DNA of 64,000 bases from NCBI RefSeq assembly GCF_000972845.2, contig NC_040033.1, positions 2,660,790-2,724,789 of the forward strand, written 5' to 3'. Source of the stretch: Larimichthys crocea. Taxonomy: Eukaryota > Chordata > Actinopteri > Sciaenidae. A model generated the notes under the pieces. The model was not told where the DNA came from and did no database searches. It saw only the letters and a list, made by a program, of their open reading frames with translations. The position numbers and the translations under genes are program-made. This document shows positions 22,971-35,579 of the stretch, piece after piece. Every line of letters starts with the position of its first letter. Position 1 is the stretch's first letter.

Positions 22971-23690
22971 ACATTTAGTCACTTAGCTGACACTTTTATC
23001 TAAAGCGACTTATGAAAAAGAGAAACAATCAGTGTACAGTGTGACAAGGACATGTTAGTGCAGCAATAAGTACTGTGACAGTAACCCCCAAACCCCACCA
23101 GGTGCTTCCGGAGTGCGTTGCGTGTGTGCTGCATCAGAGCGAGCAATACGTGGCTGTTCTAGTCAATGTTTCAACCCCCACCACCTATAATACCTATTTT
23201 TGACGCTTGACGCAAGCAGCCCACGTCATTTACACAGACCACCTTGAGTGGGTGGAAGCCAGACACAGAAAAGCAAAGAGAATTTGGTGGATTTTCAAAA
23301 TAAAATACCCTGTGCAAACTGCAGATTTTAAAAACAGACAAAAGATAAACTTATTAATTACGTAGCATATTTAAACATGTAGAAGTGTGTTTAGAAGAAC
23401 ATACACCGGGAAAACAAAGTCTGGCGGGCTAAACGCTTGCTTCTGAAACGCTCCCGGTTGGGTTTAAAGTCACGTGCAGGAAAGACCAAAACTACGGCGA
23501 TGTGTCCAGTGGGATTTAGGAGTAGTAGAGGAGGACAGATTTAATATGTGCAGTTGTTGGTAGTGTTGGAGAGGAGGTCCTCTCTGAAGAGCTGGGTCTT
23601 CAGGAGTTTTATAAAGGTAGAGAGGGTCTGGTAGGACCTGATCTGGTAGGAATGTTGGTGGGACACCCTACCAGGCAGTTGTGGGTGGAA
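22971..23690 (-). mobile_element. LINE 3' end (family T1), copy 1, interrupted
   Basis: ACATTTAGTCACTTAGCTGA and ATCTAAAGCGACTTA mark a common fish LINE tail. After an interruption (23083-23523) the sequence resumes with GTTGGTAGTGTTGGAGAGGA and TCTGAAGAGCTGGGTCTTCA, which on the minus strand encodes a typical LINE C-terminus (LLKTQLFRE-like). The same order occurs without interruption at 40.66-41.13 kb. Confidence 0.6.
23083..23523. mobile_element. Candidate MITE inserted in LINE tail T1
   Basis: About 441 bp are present here but absent from the equivalent site in the 40.66-kb copy. The left edge AACCCCCAAACCCCACCAGG and the reverse complement of the right edge, ACTCCTAAATCCCACTGG, are similar, suggesting terminal inverted repeats. 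There is no coding potential. The target duplication is unclear (AGT on each side at most). Confidence 0.45.
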
Positions 23691-23908
23691 ATAGAGCAGG
23701 TCGTCCACTAATCAGGCGGTTCGATCCCCGGCTCCTCCAGTCTGCATGTCGAAGGGTCCTTGGGCAAAATATTGAACCCCAAATTGCTCCTGAAGGCTGT
23801 GCCATCAGTGTGTGAATGGGTGAATGGAGATACGTACTGCAAAGCGCTTTGAGTGGTCAGAAGACTAGAAAGGAGATATATAAGTACAGTCCATTTACCA
23901 TTTACCTA
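23690..23908 (+). mobile_element. tRNA-derived SINE (family S2), copy 1
   Basis: The head contains ATAGAGCAGGTCGTCCACTA and a box B, GGTTCGATCCC, at 23718-23728. The body has GGGCAAAATATTGAACCCC, and the tail has AAAGCGCTTTGAGTGGTCAG and TACAGTCCATTTACCATTTA. Related copies lie at 34.5 kb (reverse) and 58.7 kb. The box A portion is truncated. Confidence 0.75.
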
Positions 23909-24099
23909 CCAGTTTAATGAAGCAGAGTACACAGTGTGTGATGGCACTGTGCTCTGACACAGATTCAGGTGTGTTCTGTTGCCTTCAGATGCTGCAGAGA
24001 TTTAATGAACTGAAGAAGCTTTTCATGCAGCATGAAGCTGCTGTGGACAACAAATACTGAAAGAAAGGCTTTTTATTTATTCAGGGTGGTTTCAGCAAG

Positions 24100-24260
24100 A
24101 TCGGTGGTCCCCTTTTCAGTAACACATTCAAACCTGGAAGCTGAGCAGCTGCACTGCAGAAGTCGGAGTTAAGAGACTTGCTCAAGGGCATCTTAATAGT
24201 GGCAATGAAAGAGGGGCAAGTGCTGCCTTTCACTTTCTCTACCCACAGTTGAGTGAGTTG
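24100..24260. repeat. Fish repeat fragment
   Basis: GTTAAGAGACTTGCTCAAGG, then GCATCTTAATAGTGGCAATG and GGGGCAAGTGCTGC resemble a widespread fish repeat. Ends and class are not resolved. The open frame 24081-24320 is not considered coding. Confidence 0.35.
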
Positions 24261-24999
24261 TTGGTGTGCAGGTAGATTTTTTTTAATTGACCATGGTTTC
24301 TTATTTTCTCCTGCTTCCATATGTTATGCTAAGCTAATTTCCTTGTTCCACTTTCAAACCTCTGTCCTAATGAACACATGAGAGTGGCATCAATCCTCTC
24401 ATCTCTCCACAAGAAAGTACGAAAGAAAGAAAGTATATGTCCCAAAAATAGTGAATGATGTGCACCTCAGAAGATTTAGTTTTTTTTTTTACGACTTGTA
24501 GCCTTTTTGGATTTTGCTCATGTCTTTTTAACTTCTAATGCATTTCCGTATACAGTCTGTGAAAAGTTATCAATTTGCAAGGTCCTATATTGTAGGATGT
24601 CCAAGACATCAGCTAACAGCCATGCAACATGCCAACAACAACAATCACAGTTTCCAACAAAACAAAACCTCCAGAAAGACGCTGTACTTTAACACTGGAT
24701 TGCAAACAATGCAACAGCATAATACCAACATTCTGTGGAAATTTTAAAGCTATTAATAATATCGTATACACCATTAAAATATATTGTATACGTCACTGTT
24801 GAACTGACACTGTGAAGTTATAACTGGGCATCCAGAAATGACGGCCTACAGCGTCATATTTCCAAGCGTGGGGACACTGTCACTCTTAACTCCTCAAATA
24901 CTGCAGCTTAGTCAGCGTGTTGGCCTTAACAGTTGAACCTTTTCCTGGCAAACATTTTGACTTTTTCTAGAAGAAAAGCACACATGTGAGTCAGGAAAT
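24261..24999. other. Unassigned DNA
   Basis: No gene or named repeat is recognised. Confidence 0.45.
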
Positions 25000-25010
25000 G
25001 AATGATGGCT

Positions 25011-25217
25011 GTGGGGCGGTGTTTAGCTCAGTTGGTAGAGCAGCAGCCCCCTGTGTGAAGGCTCAGTCCCTGCTGCAGAAACCCAGGGTTTGAATCCAAC
25101 CTGTGGCTCTTTCCTGCATGTCATTCCCCATCTCTCTCTCTCTCCCTGCATTCCTGTCACTCTTCAGCTGTCTCTACCAAATAAAGCATGAAGAGGCCAA
25201 AAAATATATCTTAAAAA
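25011..25217 (+). mobile_element. tRNA-derived SINE (family S1), copy 2
   Basis: The tRNA-like head has box A TAGCTCAGTTGG (25023-25034) and box B GGTTTGAATCC (25087-25097), spaced as in a tRNA gene with an enlarged loop. The body has CTCTTCCTGCATGTCATTCC-like sequence and TGTCACTCTTCAGCTG. The A-rich tail ends at about 25217. The flanks GAATGATGGCT (25000-25010) and GAATAATGGCT (25218-25228) match at 10 of 11 bases. The pol III promoter should start transcription at the head. It is a SINE, not a functional tRNA gene. Confidence 0.88.
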
Positions 25218-25228
25218 GAATAATGGCT

Positions 25229-27959
25229 CTGTTCTATTGAATTGTCACAATAAGACATGTCTGTGAGCCAGCATGAACATTACTAGGATTCTGAAAACTA
25301 GCTCACCAAAATAGAACACAGCCATCACTTATCTTATTAATTCCAACTGTGCTTTTCCTGTTATGACAAGTCAAGATGTCTACCAGAGAAAAAGGGTCTA
25401 TTTTTGTTATAAAATAGCTTGTCATTAAACAGTGTCTTGATGGCGAATGACCATGTCTTCGACACTGACACAGGATGTAGTGCATTTACGTACACTCTTT
25501 TTTTTTTTTTTTTTACATATTCGTTTTTCTGCCACTCATGTCTTGATTCATCCTGATGCTACAACTCAATACTGCAGTGCCCACAGTTAAAGAAACATCC
25601 ACGTGTCAACCTGAATCTTAATATGAAGATGAAAGATGAGCAAACATTCCTTTCACAGACAGCACATTGTATTTGGTTGTTTCCCATGTCCTCCTTTCAC
25701 CCTCAACACAAGGTTATAGTGCATGTCTTGCATGCAGCGCCGGTTCTGACTACATTTGCGCCCTGGGCGAGGTTATTATTAATATGTAATGCACTTACAT
25801 TTAGGTATGTATATGAATTAAGAAGTAATGACCAACAATGAGACTTATGAGCAAAGGAAGCGGAGCACACTTTTCCAGCCGAGTTCACTTAAGTCTGAAA
25901 CCTTGGAACATCGCTTGTTTGCTTACGCCTACTTATCACTTGATCTTAAATGGTGCCTTGTGCAGAGGAAATCACAAAGCATTCCAGCTCTGCCCTTGAA
26001 GGCTTGATCTCAAAAATTCACTAGAGTTTTCAGAGTAATGGAGCGACACTTAAGATGGCAGCAGGGATCCCTGGAGGAGGAGCGCCCAGGGCAAGTCAAA
26101 GAGGGTATGTTAAACAGCTACAGGGGTGTGTTCAATTCGTTTGCTTGCGCTCTCTCTCATCCATCGCTACTGCTTGTGTCCTGAAGGAAGCGAGAAAAAG
26201 AAGAGGAAGGAGAATATCAGAAAGGGTAAATCATAGCAGAAACTGTTCTGCTTTCATTTCAGTTGAAGATCACAGACCTGTGTTGCTGTGCTTTACAAAA
26301 TTACAATGAAGCTCTGCCTCCATTCAGGCATTCACATGTAGCTACGTTTAAAGACTACTCCACTGATTTAGCTTTGCACTAAATTGATTCAACAGAACCA
26401 GAAGTTTCACCTATTTTATTCAACACACTCTTCCTCCTTGTCAAAACCTCACATTATCCACAGTGCTGCTCAACCGCCAACAGTTCGGTCTGAGTTTTGG
26501 AGGTGTTACGCTAATAGAAGCTAATGTAGTCTGGAGCCTCAAGCAGAGTAAGCTCTTCAGCATCAACTGACACTGACTCAAGTGACATCACTTGAGGACT
26601 TTTGTCAGCCTACCTCTGGAGCCAGAAAATACTCTAAACAACTGTTTCTACAAATGAAGTAGTTCTTCACAAGAGCTGGAAACATGTTAAATTCCACATT
26701 CAGGAATAAACATTGAGGAAGAGGCTGTTCCAAACAACAACAGCCAGTGCATGATGACCTTTAGGTCTCCGGCTTGGCTTGAGAACAACCAAAAATCACT
26801 GCTCTGAAAAACTGATGCTCCCTCCAGATGTCAGAGGGCAGAACAACTCCTGTTAATACAACAGTGTCTGTCTGTCAGTCATTTATGGTCAACAGGTGAA
26901 TCTTTCATTCCACAGAATGTATTAGTCCTAAAATAGGACTCCCAGCAGAATCCTGTAGACCAGGATGGGAAATGAGGACAGTCTTAATTTTGAGCATCAG
27001 CAGATAGATTTTGTCTATTTCTGCTAAACTAAACTTTTGAAACTAAGCCTTCACGGAGGACAAGTCAAATTCCTTTGTTGCTGAACATCATGTGACATGG
27101 TCGAAAAGCTCTGAAAAATTAGAACTAATCGATGTCACCATAAAACTTCTTTTAGTTTTCTGAAACTGTATCATGAAATGCAAATGAAATATTGTGTATT
27201 TAAAAGTGTGCAGATGTTTTAAGAACAGAAATCTGATCATTGGATAAAGCCAGCTTCAAAATTCTTGCTTAATTGTTGGAAAAGGTTTTTACAGTGATCT
27301 CTTTTTATCACTCTGTAAATCCAAAAATACTAGCAGCCATTTTCAGCATGTTTATTAATGCATCAAATGTTTCTATAAATCAGACACTGAATGATATATG
27401 AACAAACCTCTGCACAGAAAACCTTCAGAATATAGCTAGGATCAAACTGCAAGGTTTGGTGTATGAGTGGTACTGAAGTGGAGATTTTTGGCTCAGAGTC
27501 CGAGAAAAAAAGTTTTTAAAGATTGTAAAATTCAAACATTTTGAGACAGTACAAGTAAATAGGGTCAAAATTATTACCATGAAACTCTACAATTGAGGAC
27601 ACATTTTCTGACAAATCATGTTTATTTGCATAAATGGATGTCTTATGTTAACTTTCTACAGATGTTTACTGATGTAAATGGACAAAGTTTGACAAACTCA
27701 AATATTTTGGTTTTCTTTCCACTAGTCTCAGAGACGACATGTTATGAAAGCTAAATATCCCAAAATTGACCAGCACATGAAAAAACAATGTTCTCGCCTG
27801 TAGTGACTCACCTGTTAACTGCAGCATGGTAATGAAGGAATGTCAATTCTGTTTTTAATAGTTTTTGGGCAACAGGGCTCTGTGGCACAGAGGAAAAAGA
27901 CACATCAACACATGTAAGCAGGATAGATTTGTTGTTGGTGTTGTCTAGTATATAACCAG
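25229..27959. other. Unassigned DNA
   Basis: There is no gene I can support. A hAT-end-like motif at 25736-25772 is listed separately. The open frames 25303-25485, 25623-25841 and 26055-26309 show no recognised domain. A T-run lies at about 25498-25514. Confidence 0.45.
25736..25772 (+). repeat. hAT-terminus-like fragment
   Basis: This 37-bp motif begins CAGCGCCGGTTCTGACTACA and ends GCGCCCTGGGCGAG. It recurs in reverse complement inside hAT-C at about 44304-44340, with four substitutions, all transitions. The CAG(C/T)GCCGG start resembles hAT inverted-repeat ends. No full element is visible. Confidence 0.4.
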
Positions 27960-28001
27960 TTACGGTAAGGGACTGCAATGTGCTTTCTGGGGAAAACCTG
28001 G

Positions 28002-28083
28002 TCTGATTAGGAGAGACGGCATCCATCCCACTTTGGATGGAGCAGCTCTCATATCTAGAAATATGGCCAAGTTTATTAGCTGA
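28002..28083 (+). pseudogene. L2-3 ORF1 C-terminal remnant
   Basis: The frame reads RRDGIHPTLDGAALISRN and then MAKFIS before a TGA at 28081-28083. DGIHP is the Asp/His block of the SGNH esterase-like domain in LINE ORF1. Only this last block survives, and the same frame continues directly into ORF2. Confidence 0.6.
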
Positions 28084-28779
28084 CCAAAACCATGTCGACA
28101 ACCCAGAGTTGAGACCAGGAAGCAGAGCTGCAGTCTTACACGCTTCTCTGCGCCTCCATTAGAGCAGTTGCCCACCCAGTCCTTTAGTATAGAGACTGTG
28201 TCTGTCCCCCGTCCACCTACATTATTTAAAGATAAAACAAACAGAAGAGGAGTTCATCATAAAAACTTAATAAAAATTAAATCAACATCTCCAACAGTCC
28301 AAAATAAGAGAATTAAATGTGGACTATTGAATATCAGGTCTTTGTCATCTAAAGCTGTCTTAGTCAATGAATTAATATCTGACTATGATATTGACTTGTT
28401 CTGTCTCACTGAAACCTGGCTGCAGGAGGATGAATATGTTAGCTTAAATGAATCCACTCCTCCGAGTCATTATAATACTCATATTCCTGGTACTGGTCGA
28501 GGTGGTGGAGTTGGAGCTATATTTGACTCAAGTCTATTAATAAATCCTAAACCTAAACTAAATTATAATTCATTTGAAAGTCTTGTTCTTAGCCTCACTC
28601 ACCCAACCTGGAAAACATCGCAGCCAATTTTATTTGTTACAGTTTATCGAGCTCCTGGTCCTTATTCTGAATTTTTATCTGAATTTGTATCAGGCTTGAT
28701 CCTTAAAACAGATAAATTAATTATTGTAGGTGATTTTAACATTCATGTGGACAACCACAATGATAGTCTTAGTAACTGA
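28084..28779 (+). pseudogene. L2-3 ORF2 endonuclease domain fragment
   Basis: This is an apurinic/apyrimidinic-type endonuclease, which nicks target DNA to prime LINE copying. The frame is open from just after the ORF1 TGA to 28779. Landmarks are [13 protein letters not shown] at the domain start, CLTETWLQE with the metal-binding Glu, [22 protein letters not shown] and [11 protein letters not shown]. After a frameshift at about 28780, LNHTLDLVLSYGI can still be read to about 28825, and then homology stops. The terminal SDH motif and the whole RT are absent. No internal ATG is needed if translation continues from ORF1. Confidence 0.82.
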
Positions 28780-28830
28780 CTCGTTGTCTGAACCACACTC
28801 TTGATCTTGTTCTCTCATATGGCATACTGT

Positions 28831-30993
28831 ATAGCTGGGCCTCCAGGATTTCTGCCAGTCAGAGCTGCTCATTAGCAGAGGAACTGCTGATGTGAAACAA
28901 CACTAATATATTATAGGTGGAGAAACAAGTGTTGGGGAAGTGAATTGTTAAGGTAGAGCTAATGGATTTTTACTGAAAGAAACCAACAGATACGTTTCAT
29001 TGGCACAAGGTAATTATAAAACATTGCAGGGAAAGTTAAAGGTAGCCCCGCTTTAAATAACCATTTTCAGGTGCTCTATAGAACTTTTCTGCTTCGGTAA
29101 TAAACGCTGAAGTGAGCAGATTTCATCGGAGTGGAGACAACTATGAGAAGGGCTCACACACACACACATGCACACACACACACACTCACACACCCACAGC
29201 TTGTGATGGGAGGTTATGGTGCAGACAGCTGCTGTGCTTTCCCAAGAAGCAGAGTAGAGGGAAGTCCTTAAAAGTCATCCAACCCAGGAAAGGGATCTGC
29301 TCCTGATGAATCACCAGCACCACCTCCTCCTCCTCCTCCTCCTCTTACTCGGCAGCCCTCCTTCTGTAGCTGTCTCTGCAGTCCTCTCCTCCCTCTGCTC
29401 CTGAGGCATAAAGCTTTAATATTGATTCAGCTCGCTAACTGCTCTCCCTGTGTGCCCTGTTAGAGAGGCTGAAGTCTTTCTTTAGTCGTTTACAGCTCCT
29501 TGCTCCAGAAAAAACCCCTGCAACTTTTCAAGACTTTTCTCATTGGCCTTTATTTTGCACAACATCTCAAGAAGTCTCAAAGAGTATCACTATTAATACT
29601 TAAAGGTTTATCTCAAAGTATACTTTAGAAAGTATGAAATATAAAACAAATGTGAGAACCTTTGGGAAGCAGTTAGGAAGCGACAGAATCTGGTTTGCCG
29701 TTGCTCTTCAGCCCAAGGCCTTGCCGTTGGCTTGAATAGGAAAAGTATGTTTACTCAACCTTCCCCATCTCCATAATATCCTCAATGCACTTTGTTCAGT
29801 GGATGGCCACGTAGAATAGAGTTAACCAGAACATGACTGACAGCCTTGGAGTGCTTTCTGTGGTGGAAAAAGAATCCAAACATGTATGTAAAATTTTAAA
29901 CCCTGCTGCATTGTTGTGTTTTGTATTCTCCGGATCGCACTCGGTTTTACAACAACGCTACAACTTTCTAATTCATGCTTAACACTTCCGTTTGGCACTT
30001 TACGGCGCTCGCGTTTGCAGCGTCGTTAAATGGTGAGTTGTAATTGAAAAGGTGTATTGGCGGCGGCCGCCGCTGTAACTGCTGATGTACATGTTTATAA
30101 ATTCACCTTGCAAGTGTCAAATAAAATCTTTACGGTGTGTTCAAGTGACGCCGTGCTAAATTTTTATCAGCCTAATCAGTAGAATGAACAGCCAACACCT
30201 TAGAGTCCAGTTATTGGACACTCTCATCTGCATATACTACCACGCAGAGAAAGAAACAAGGAAGGAACTCTATTTGAACTTGAACAGGTCGAAGTAAATG
30301 TCTGGAAAATCTGAGCTTGTATTCAAGAATTCAAAAATTTCAGAACCTCAGCAAGGAATCTGCTCAAAGTTGCTCAGTGTGACAGTGCTGTTTTTGACAC
30401 TCACAAGTAAAGTAGAAGTCATGAAGACATAGTTTACTGACAGTTGCTGTTTAAAGTATAGAAAATTCTAAAAAATATATAGAAGAAAATAACAGCATGT
30501 TTTAAGTGTAGCCGTTATGTTTGTGGGTAATTAAATATGAAAGCAAGATTATACATGCAAATGAATAAATACCTTGAATCTCATAATGATACGATACATA
30601 GTTTACATAGCAGACTTAATGAATGCTGGCAAGTCACTTGACTCAAAGGACTGAAAACAATAATTGTATGCACTTGAATGTTTTTCATATTGACTGCAAA
30701 GACACCCCTTTTACTAAAGAGCTTTATTGAAAAGAGTGAAAACCTGTAGCGAGGTTCAAAAGAATACTCAGAAGTTGAAGGCTGGATTCTGAGTGAAGGT
30801 GCTGAACGGTGCAGGGTCGGTGAGGGCAAAGGGCAGAGATCCACAAGCACAAGAAGACCAAAGTTTAGACAAGAAACACAAAGCAGGTGTCCAAAAAAGA
30901 CAAAGTTGCCCGCAGAGAAGTTCTTTTATCTTGTGCACGTTGATTGGATGATGGAACATGGGGGGCAGCAGTGATCAGGAGGAGAATGGGAGT

Positions 30994-31037
<44 letters not shown>

Positions 31038-34000
31038 GCCGGGAAAACAGCAGAACACAGAGGAGAAGGCAGAAGCCTCATCACGACAGTAAGTGATTTT
31101 GTCGCAGAATGATTGACAAAATCCACAATCCTGATGCTCAGCCAAAGCTAATCTGAGGCTTCAGCCGTCAGACTTAAATCAAATCAAAGTCTCATTAGAA
31201 ACAAATTCTTTCTTTCCGCAGACAAGTTGTCCTCAGTGAGCTGCAGTGGTGGGACAGTAAAGTGGATAGAAGGAGGAAAATTGTAATAAAGCAACAGTGA
31301 CAGAAGCCTCTTATTCACTGCAACAAAATGCTTAAATTAAAGATAAATATATCATATCGACTCAAAATCTAATGTCCTGTCATCTGTATGTCTAAATGTG
31401 TGTGTGCATGAGTTTGTCTTCTGTGAATAACTCGCATGATTGATCTGATGTGTGGATGTTTCATTCATCACAGATCATGGCCGGCTCTCATGTGTTGTGT
31501 TATATGTTTATCTGAGTGTATAACGAGTGCTCTGTGAAGTGTTGGTTACTGGAGCACAGCTTCAGTTCAGCAGCCTGTCTCAGCAGTTTGTGCTCTGCAT
31601 TAGAGCTGAGTATCCCTCCATCCATCACTGAGACTTCACTGCTCGTCCTGATCACACACCTTTCTTAGAGTGGATTAGAATGAACGAAGGAAACACCTGA
31701 CTTTTCAACTCAGTGACAAATTAGAAACTAAAAACTGAATGTTTCTAATTGGCTAATTGTTCATTTTTCCTTTTAATATTTGGTACTAGAGGCTGTATGT
31801 CTCTCTCTCTCCCTTCTTTCCCTCCTAAAGCTGCTGACTCTGACAGGGTTTTCTATCTAACAGATGTATCATCTCCAAAACTAGAGATCTGATCTGAACA
31901 TGAACAAGTTAAAACACCTGTCAGCCATATGTTGCTGTTTTTGTGTTTGTACTTTTTCTTCAATTGACGGAAATCTGTTGTGTCACGCAGTCAAAATCAA
32001 TCACACATCTCTGAAATTTCAGAACCTTGCTATCTAATAATAAAATTAATACAGAACAAAATGTAAGGACTTCATGTGATCTGTTCTGTGGATGGCCATT
32101 ACCTAAAATGATTGTTTTTGTCAAAATAATGTTTAAATAACTCTTCATCATCGAGTATTCTTTCGTCTGATGGAATCTATCTGCCTGAATGACATTTCCT
32201 GGCAAGCCAAACAGACTCAGACACCTCTGGAGCTCCCTCTATACTTCAACCAAGATAAGAGTTAAGTTAGGAAAGTTGATAAAATGCTAGAGAATGCCGG
32301 TGACTAATACGTCACTCTGACCATTTTTGGCCATAAATGGAGGTACTTGATTGATACAGGCCCAAAAATGGTTTGTTGGACAGCACAAACTCATTACTGT
32401 TGCAAAGCTATATTCTTTTTTTGCCAAAAAGCACAAGGTTGAAAGGACCTTGATTTCTGCAGGGACAGCCACGTTCTCATTTGAATCAGCCACAAATCAA
32501 GCTCATTGTAAGAGGCACTTTCAAAACATATCTCCTCCCACAGAAAGCCTGTGCCTGACCTCCACCTCCTGCAGCTCTAAAGAAAAATAAATGATTTCCT
32601 CAGTTCAGAAAGTTGATAATACACCTGCGGTATTAATAGGACCAAATATGCGTCACTGAGAATTTCTTGCCGGTTACAGGAGGACTGATTTCTTACTTTG
32701 TCTCTGCCTCTGCAACACTGATCAGACTCTTACCTACAACCCAACCTGTGAGGTTTACAGTCAATAGATGGAGCTAGGAGGCTGTGAGAGAAAAACCAAA
32801 GACTCTGGGATTGACCCGGGATTCTTCTGATTGAGTGAGAGACTGTTTCGACGTACTGTACACCGTACACATGCCTGGAGACATCACAGTGAAGTACAGC
32901 AACCCCTGAGCTTCAGTTTGCCAAAGAGCTCAGGGAATTAGAGCTGGATTTATATGGCATTTGAAGGTGGTAGTGATATTTCCTTGTGTTGCAGCTGCCA
33001 ATAACTGATGTTGTTCGTTACTGGAAATTGCTCACTTTCATTACTCAAACATTCAATACTTCCCTCACAATTAGTAATGAGAAAGCATGTGGAATCCAAT
33101 CAACGGACTGCACGTAAATCTATGAGATGACCTTAACGTAAACAAACACCTTCCACAGCACTGATCCATTATGATATTAAATATGTAATGAATAAACTTT
33201 GCCATGTCCACGCATGACGCTATAACGTGTCTAATCATTAACAATCAATGCCACTATCAGTTCTGTAATCTGAACAGGACAGTAACAATGTGGTGAGGTG
33301 AGGAACAGTTATTCAGTTATTCATGAAGTCACTAATTCATCATAGGAAGAGGAGTACTCAGGTTCTATCATCCTCCAGCACCATCTAAACACCCTGTAGT
33401 CCTTATTTATACCAGCCATGAATGCAGTGTGTCAGCAGCTTCCTTTACAGGAGCTTATTACGGCACACTCTGACTTTACAGTCCACATTTAATATTTAAA
33501 ATGACATACATAGAGAGAGACTGAAAGGACAATTGTGGTTTACAACAACTTGGTTCTTTTGCTCATTCATGATAGCATTGTACTCACCAAAGTAGTAGCT
33601 ATGATCTTCATCTCAGTCAAACAATTAGACAGCTTGTGGAGAAGACTTTAGTTAGTGGTCAAATTAAAAGAGAGCACACCTGAAATAAGAATAATAATTG
33701 GTTTGCCATTATCGCTTGTTTTCTCCTCCAGATAGGCTTGGTTTACTCGAGGGATTTTGACCCATCAAACCTCTTTTTACACTTTTGTTACATTACAAGA
33801 TTTCAGCAATTTACTCAATGAGTTATTTCCTTCCCGAAGCTCAAAACAACTGGGTTGCAGAAAAACATCCAAAATGTGTCCAGTACAGACAAAAGCTCAG
33901 ACGATATGTGTTGAAGTAGACTGAGAGATTAAGAAACAACTAGACTCAGACGTCTCTCATGATGGTCAAGATAAATGCCCTGAAAAATAACAAGTACGTT

Positions 34001-34469
34001 TTGTAGTTAGGAGAGGGATTTAAAATTGAATTTGCTCTTTCTAAAAACTAGCTGTGGGTTGGTGAATACAGAGCTGTGGAGAGAGACGGACCCGTGGTGA
34101 GTTATGGAAATGACTGCTGGTCTCAACCCACATCTCCTCCACCCACATTGTTAGATCAGAAGGTGGAAGATGGGGGAGATGTAAACAAATCAGAGCAAAA
34201 AACACATTTTTTAAAATAATGTAAACAAAGTTTTGGCCAGCTAAAATGCTAATACACACCTCCTACTGGGATAATGCTCTGCTTGCTACCCACAAGGTCA
34301 AGTGATTTATGTGATGGGTGGCATTAAGAAACTTGTCACCCCCAAATCACATTTAATTGGATAGTTTTATGTATATAGGGGTGTAAAAAGAAATAAAGAA
34401 GAATTTTAATGTTTGCTATACACAAAATTCAGTGATTTTTAAAAAATATATATTTAGAAATCCAACTTG
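28831..34469. other. Unassigned intergenic DNA, 5.6 kb
   Basis: I see no gene. The content is AT-rich single-copy-like DNA with a CA-rich stretch (29155-29190), a CTC run (29322-29345) and a (CA)n tract at about 31.0 kb. The small open frames (30581-30959, 31960-32205, 32287-32590, 34041-34259) carry no recognised motif. Confidence 0.45.
30996..31030. repeat. (CA)n microsatellite
   Basis: About 17 CA units, followed by an interrupted GCACAC. Confidence 0.95.
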
Positions 34470-34677
34470 TAAATGGTCTGCTTTTATAGCGTTTTTCTAC
34501 CTTAACGGAACCCACACTCACACACCAGTGTCATTGAGCTACCATGCAGGGTGCTGGCCTGACCATTGGGAGCAATTTAAGGTTGAGTGTCTTGCCTAGA
34601 ACACTTTTACATGTGGACATAGGGAGCCAGGGATCTAATCGCCAACCCGCTGTACCTCCTGAGTCACAACCGCCCAC
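34470..34677 (-). mobile_element. tRNA-derived SINE (family S2), copy 2, diverged
   Basis: Read in reverse complement this resembles the copies at 23.7 and 58.7 kb. The tail TTTTATAGCGTTTTTCTACC is at the left. AGGTTGAGTGTCTTGCCTAG lies in the middle, and AACCCGCTGTACCTCCTGAG (the head) is at the right. Box B is degenerate. It is older than the other copies. Confidence 0.6.
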
Positions 34678-35579
34678 ATAAGGAGTGGGTGAGAGGGTTG
34701 GGGGTTGAGGTTCAGAGAGATCGAACCGGAGTGAACAGAAAGGGGCAACATCTTGGCTTACCCAATCTGCTTAATGTGTCTAGTAGAGAACAGCAGGAGA
34801 CAGACCTGAACAATATAGTTAGTTAGTTGAAACACTGGAAATAGCATCTGCCAGCCTAATAGGGTCTGTGCTACTCGACTGTGACGTGTAAATCTGTTTG
34901 AGTTTTATACATTCATAGAACCAGTTTGTGTGAAGCTGTTTTTGAGTTTTATACTTTCAGAATTAGAAATTTGGGTTGCTTCTGCTTTCTTTAAAGAGTA
35001 ATTAGACTCACTGTTGCAACTTGTCTTTATTAAACACAGTTCACAGAGAGTGAGTGAGGATAGTTGGGGAAGATCCATGGATGCATTTGCTTGACTAATC
35101 CATTTGATGGCAGTCTGAGATGAAAGTGACACCAAAGAGACATTATGACATCAAAAACTGAGGCAGACTGGGCAGCAGAATGATGACGGGACAAGGGTGC
35201 ATTTCTAATGAATGCTACAGAAATGCTGATATAAAGCATGAATTATATTGTGACATACAGCCATTCAAACACATTACAGTCTCAATTTTAGGACACTCAC
35301 CCTCAAGTACTGCTGGTGTATGTAGCCAGAACGCACTGTATCCAAAAGACATGATGGACCTAGATACAAATTTGCAAAATTGAAGACACAATGTTAAAAG
35401 GTCAGCACACCAACGTGTATAGAGATTGTCTTTGGTTCTATTAAAAAAACAGTCCAGCAACTACAGCCAGCAGCTCTGTGAGGCAGGTAAAAGCTAAATG
35501 CTAACGTCACAATTCTAACATGTAATGTTTACCATGTTTACTATCTAACTTTAGTGTGTTAGCATGCTAATTGTGTCAT
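34678..35579. other. Unassigned DNA
   Basis: No gene or known repeat was recognised. The open frames 34905-35460 overlap one another on both strands and lack motifs. Confidence 0.4.

Larger units (their letters stand above)
27960..28830 (+). mobile_element. L2-type LINE internal fragment, plus strand (L2-3)
   Basis: The end of an esterase-type ORF1 (28002-28083) is joined to the endonuclease part of ORF2 (28084-28830). It is the only LINE piece in the window on the plus strand. Both the RT and the 3' tail are missing, so it was broken by deletion rather than by normal 5' truncation. The left boundary may lie up to about 200 bp further left. Confidence 0.7.

Noticed and set aside
25011..25100. 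Functional tRNA gene
   Set aside because: A and B boxes are present, but the cloverleaf is not kept and the unit continues into a SINE body with an A-rich tail and target duplication.
26055..26309. 84-codon open frame beginning MAAGIPGGG
   Set aside because: The start looks gene-like, but there is no domain, no splice or promoter context and no second exon.
32351..32590. 79-codon plus-strand frame with Cys and His residues
   Set aside because: No spaced zinc-finger pattern; the opposite strand has an equally long frame, as expected by chance.
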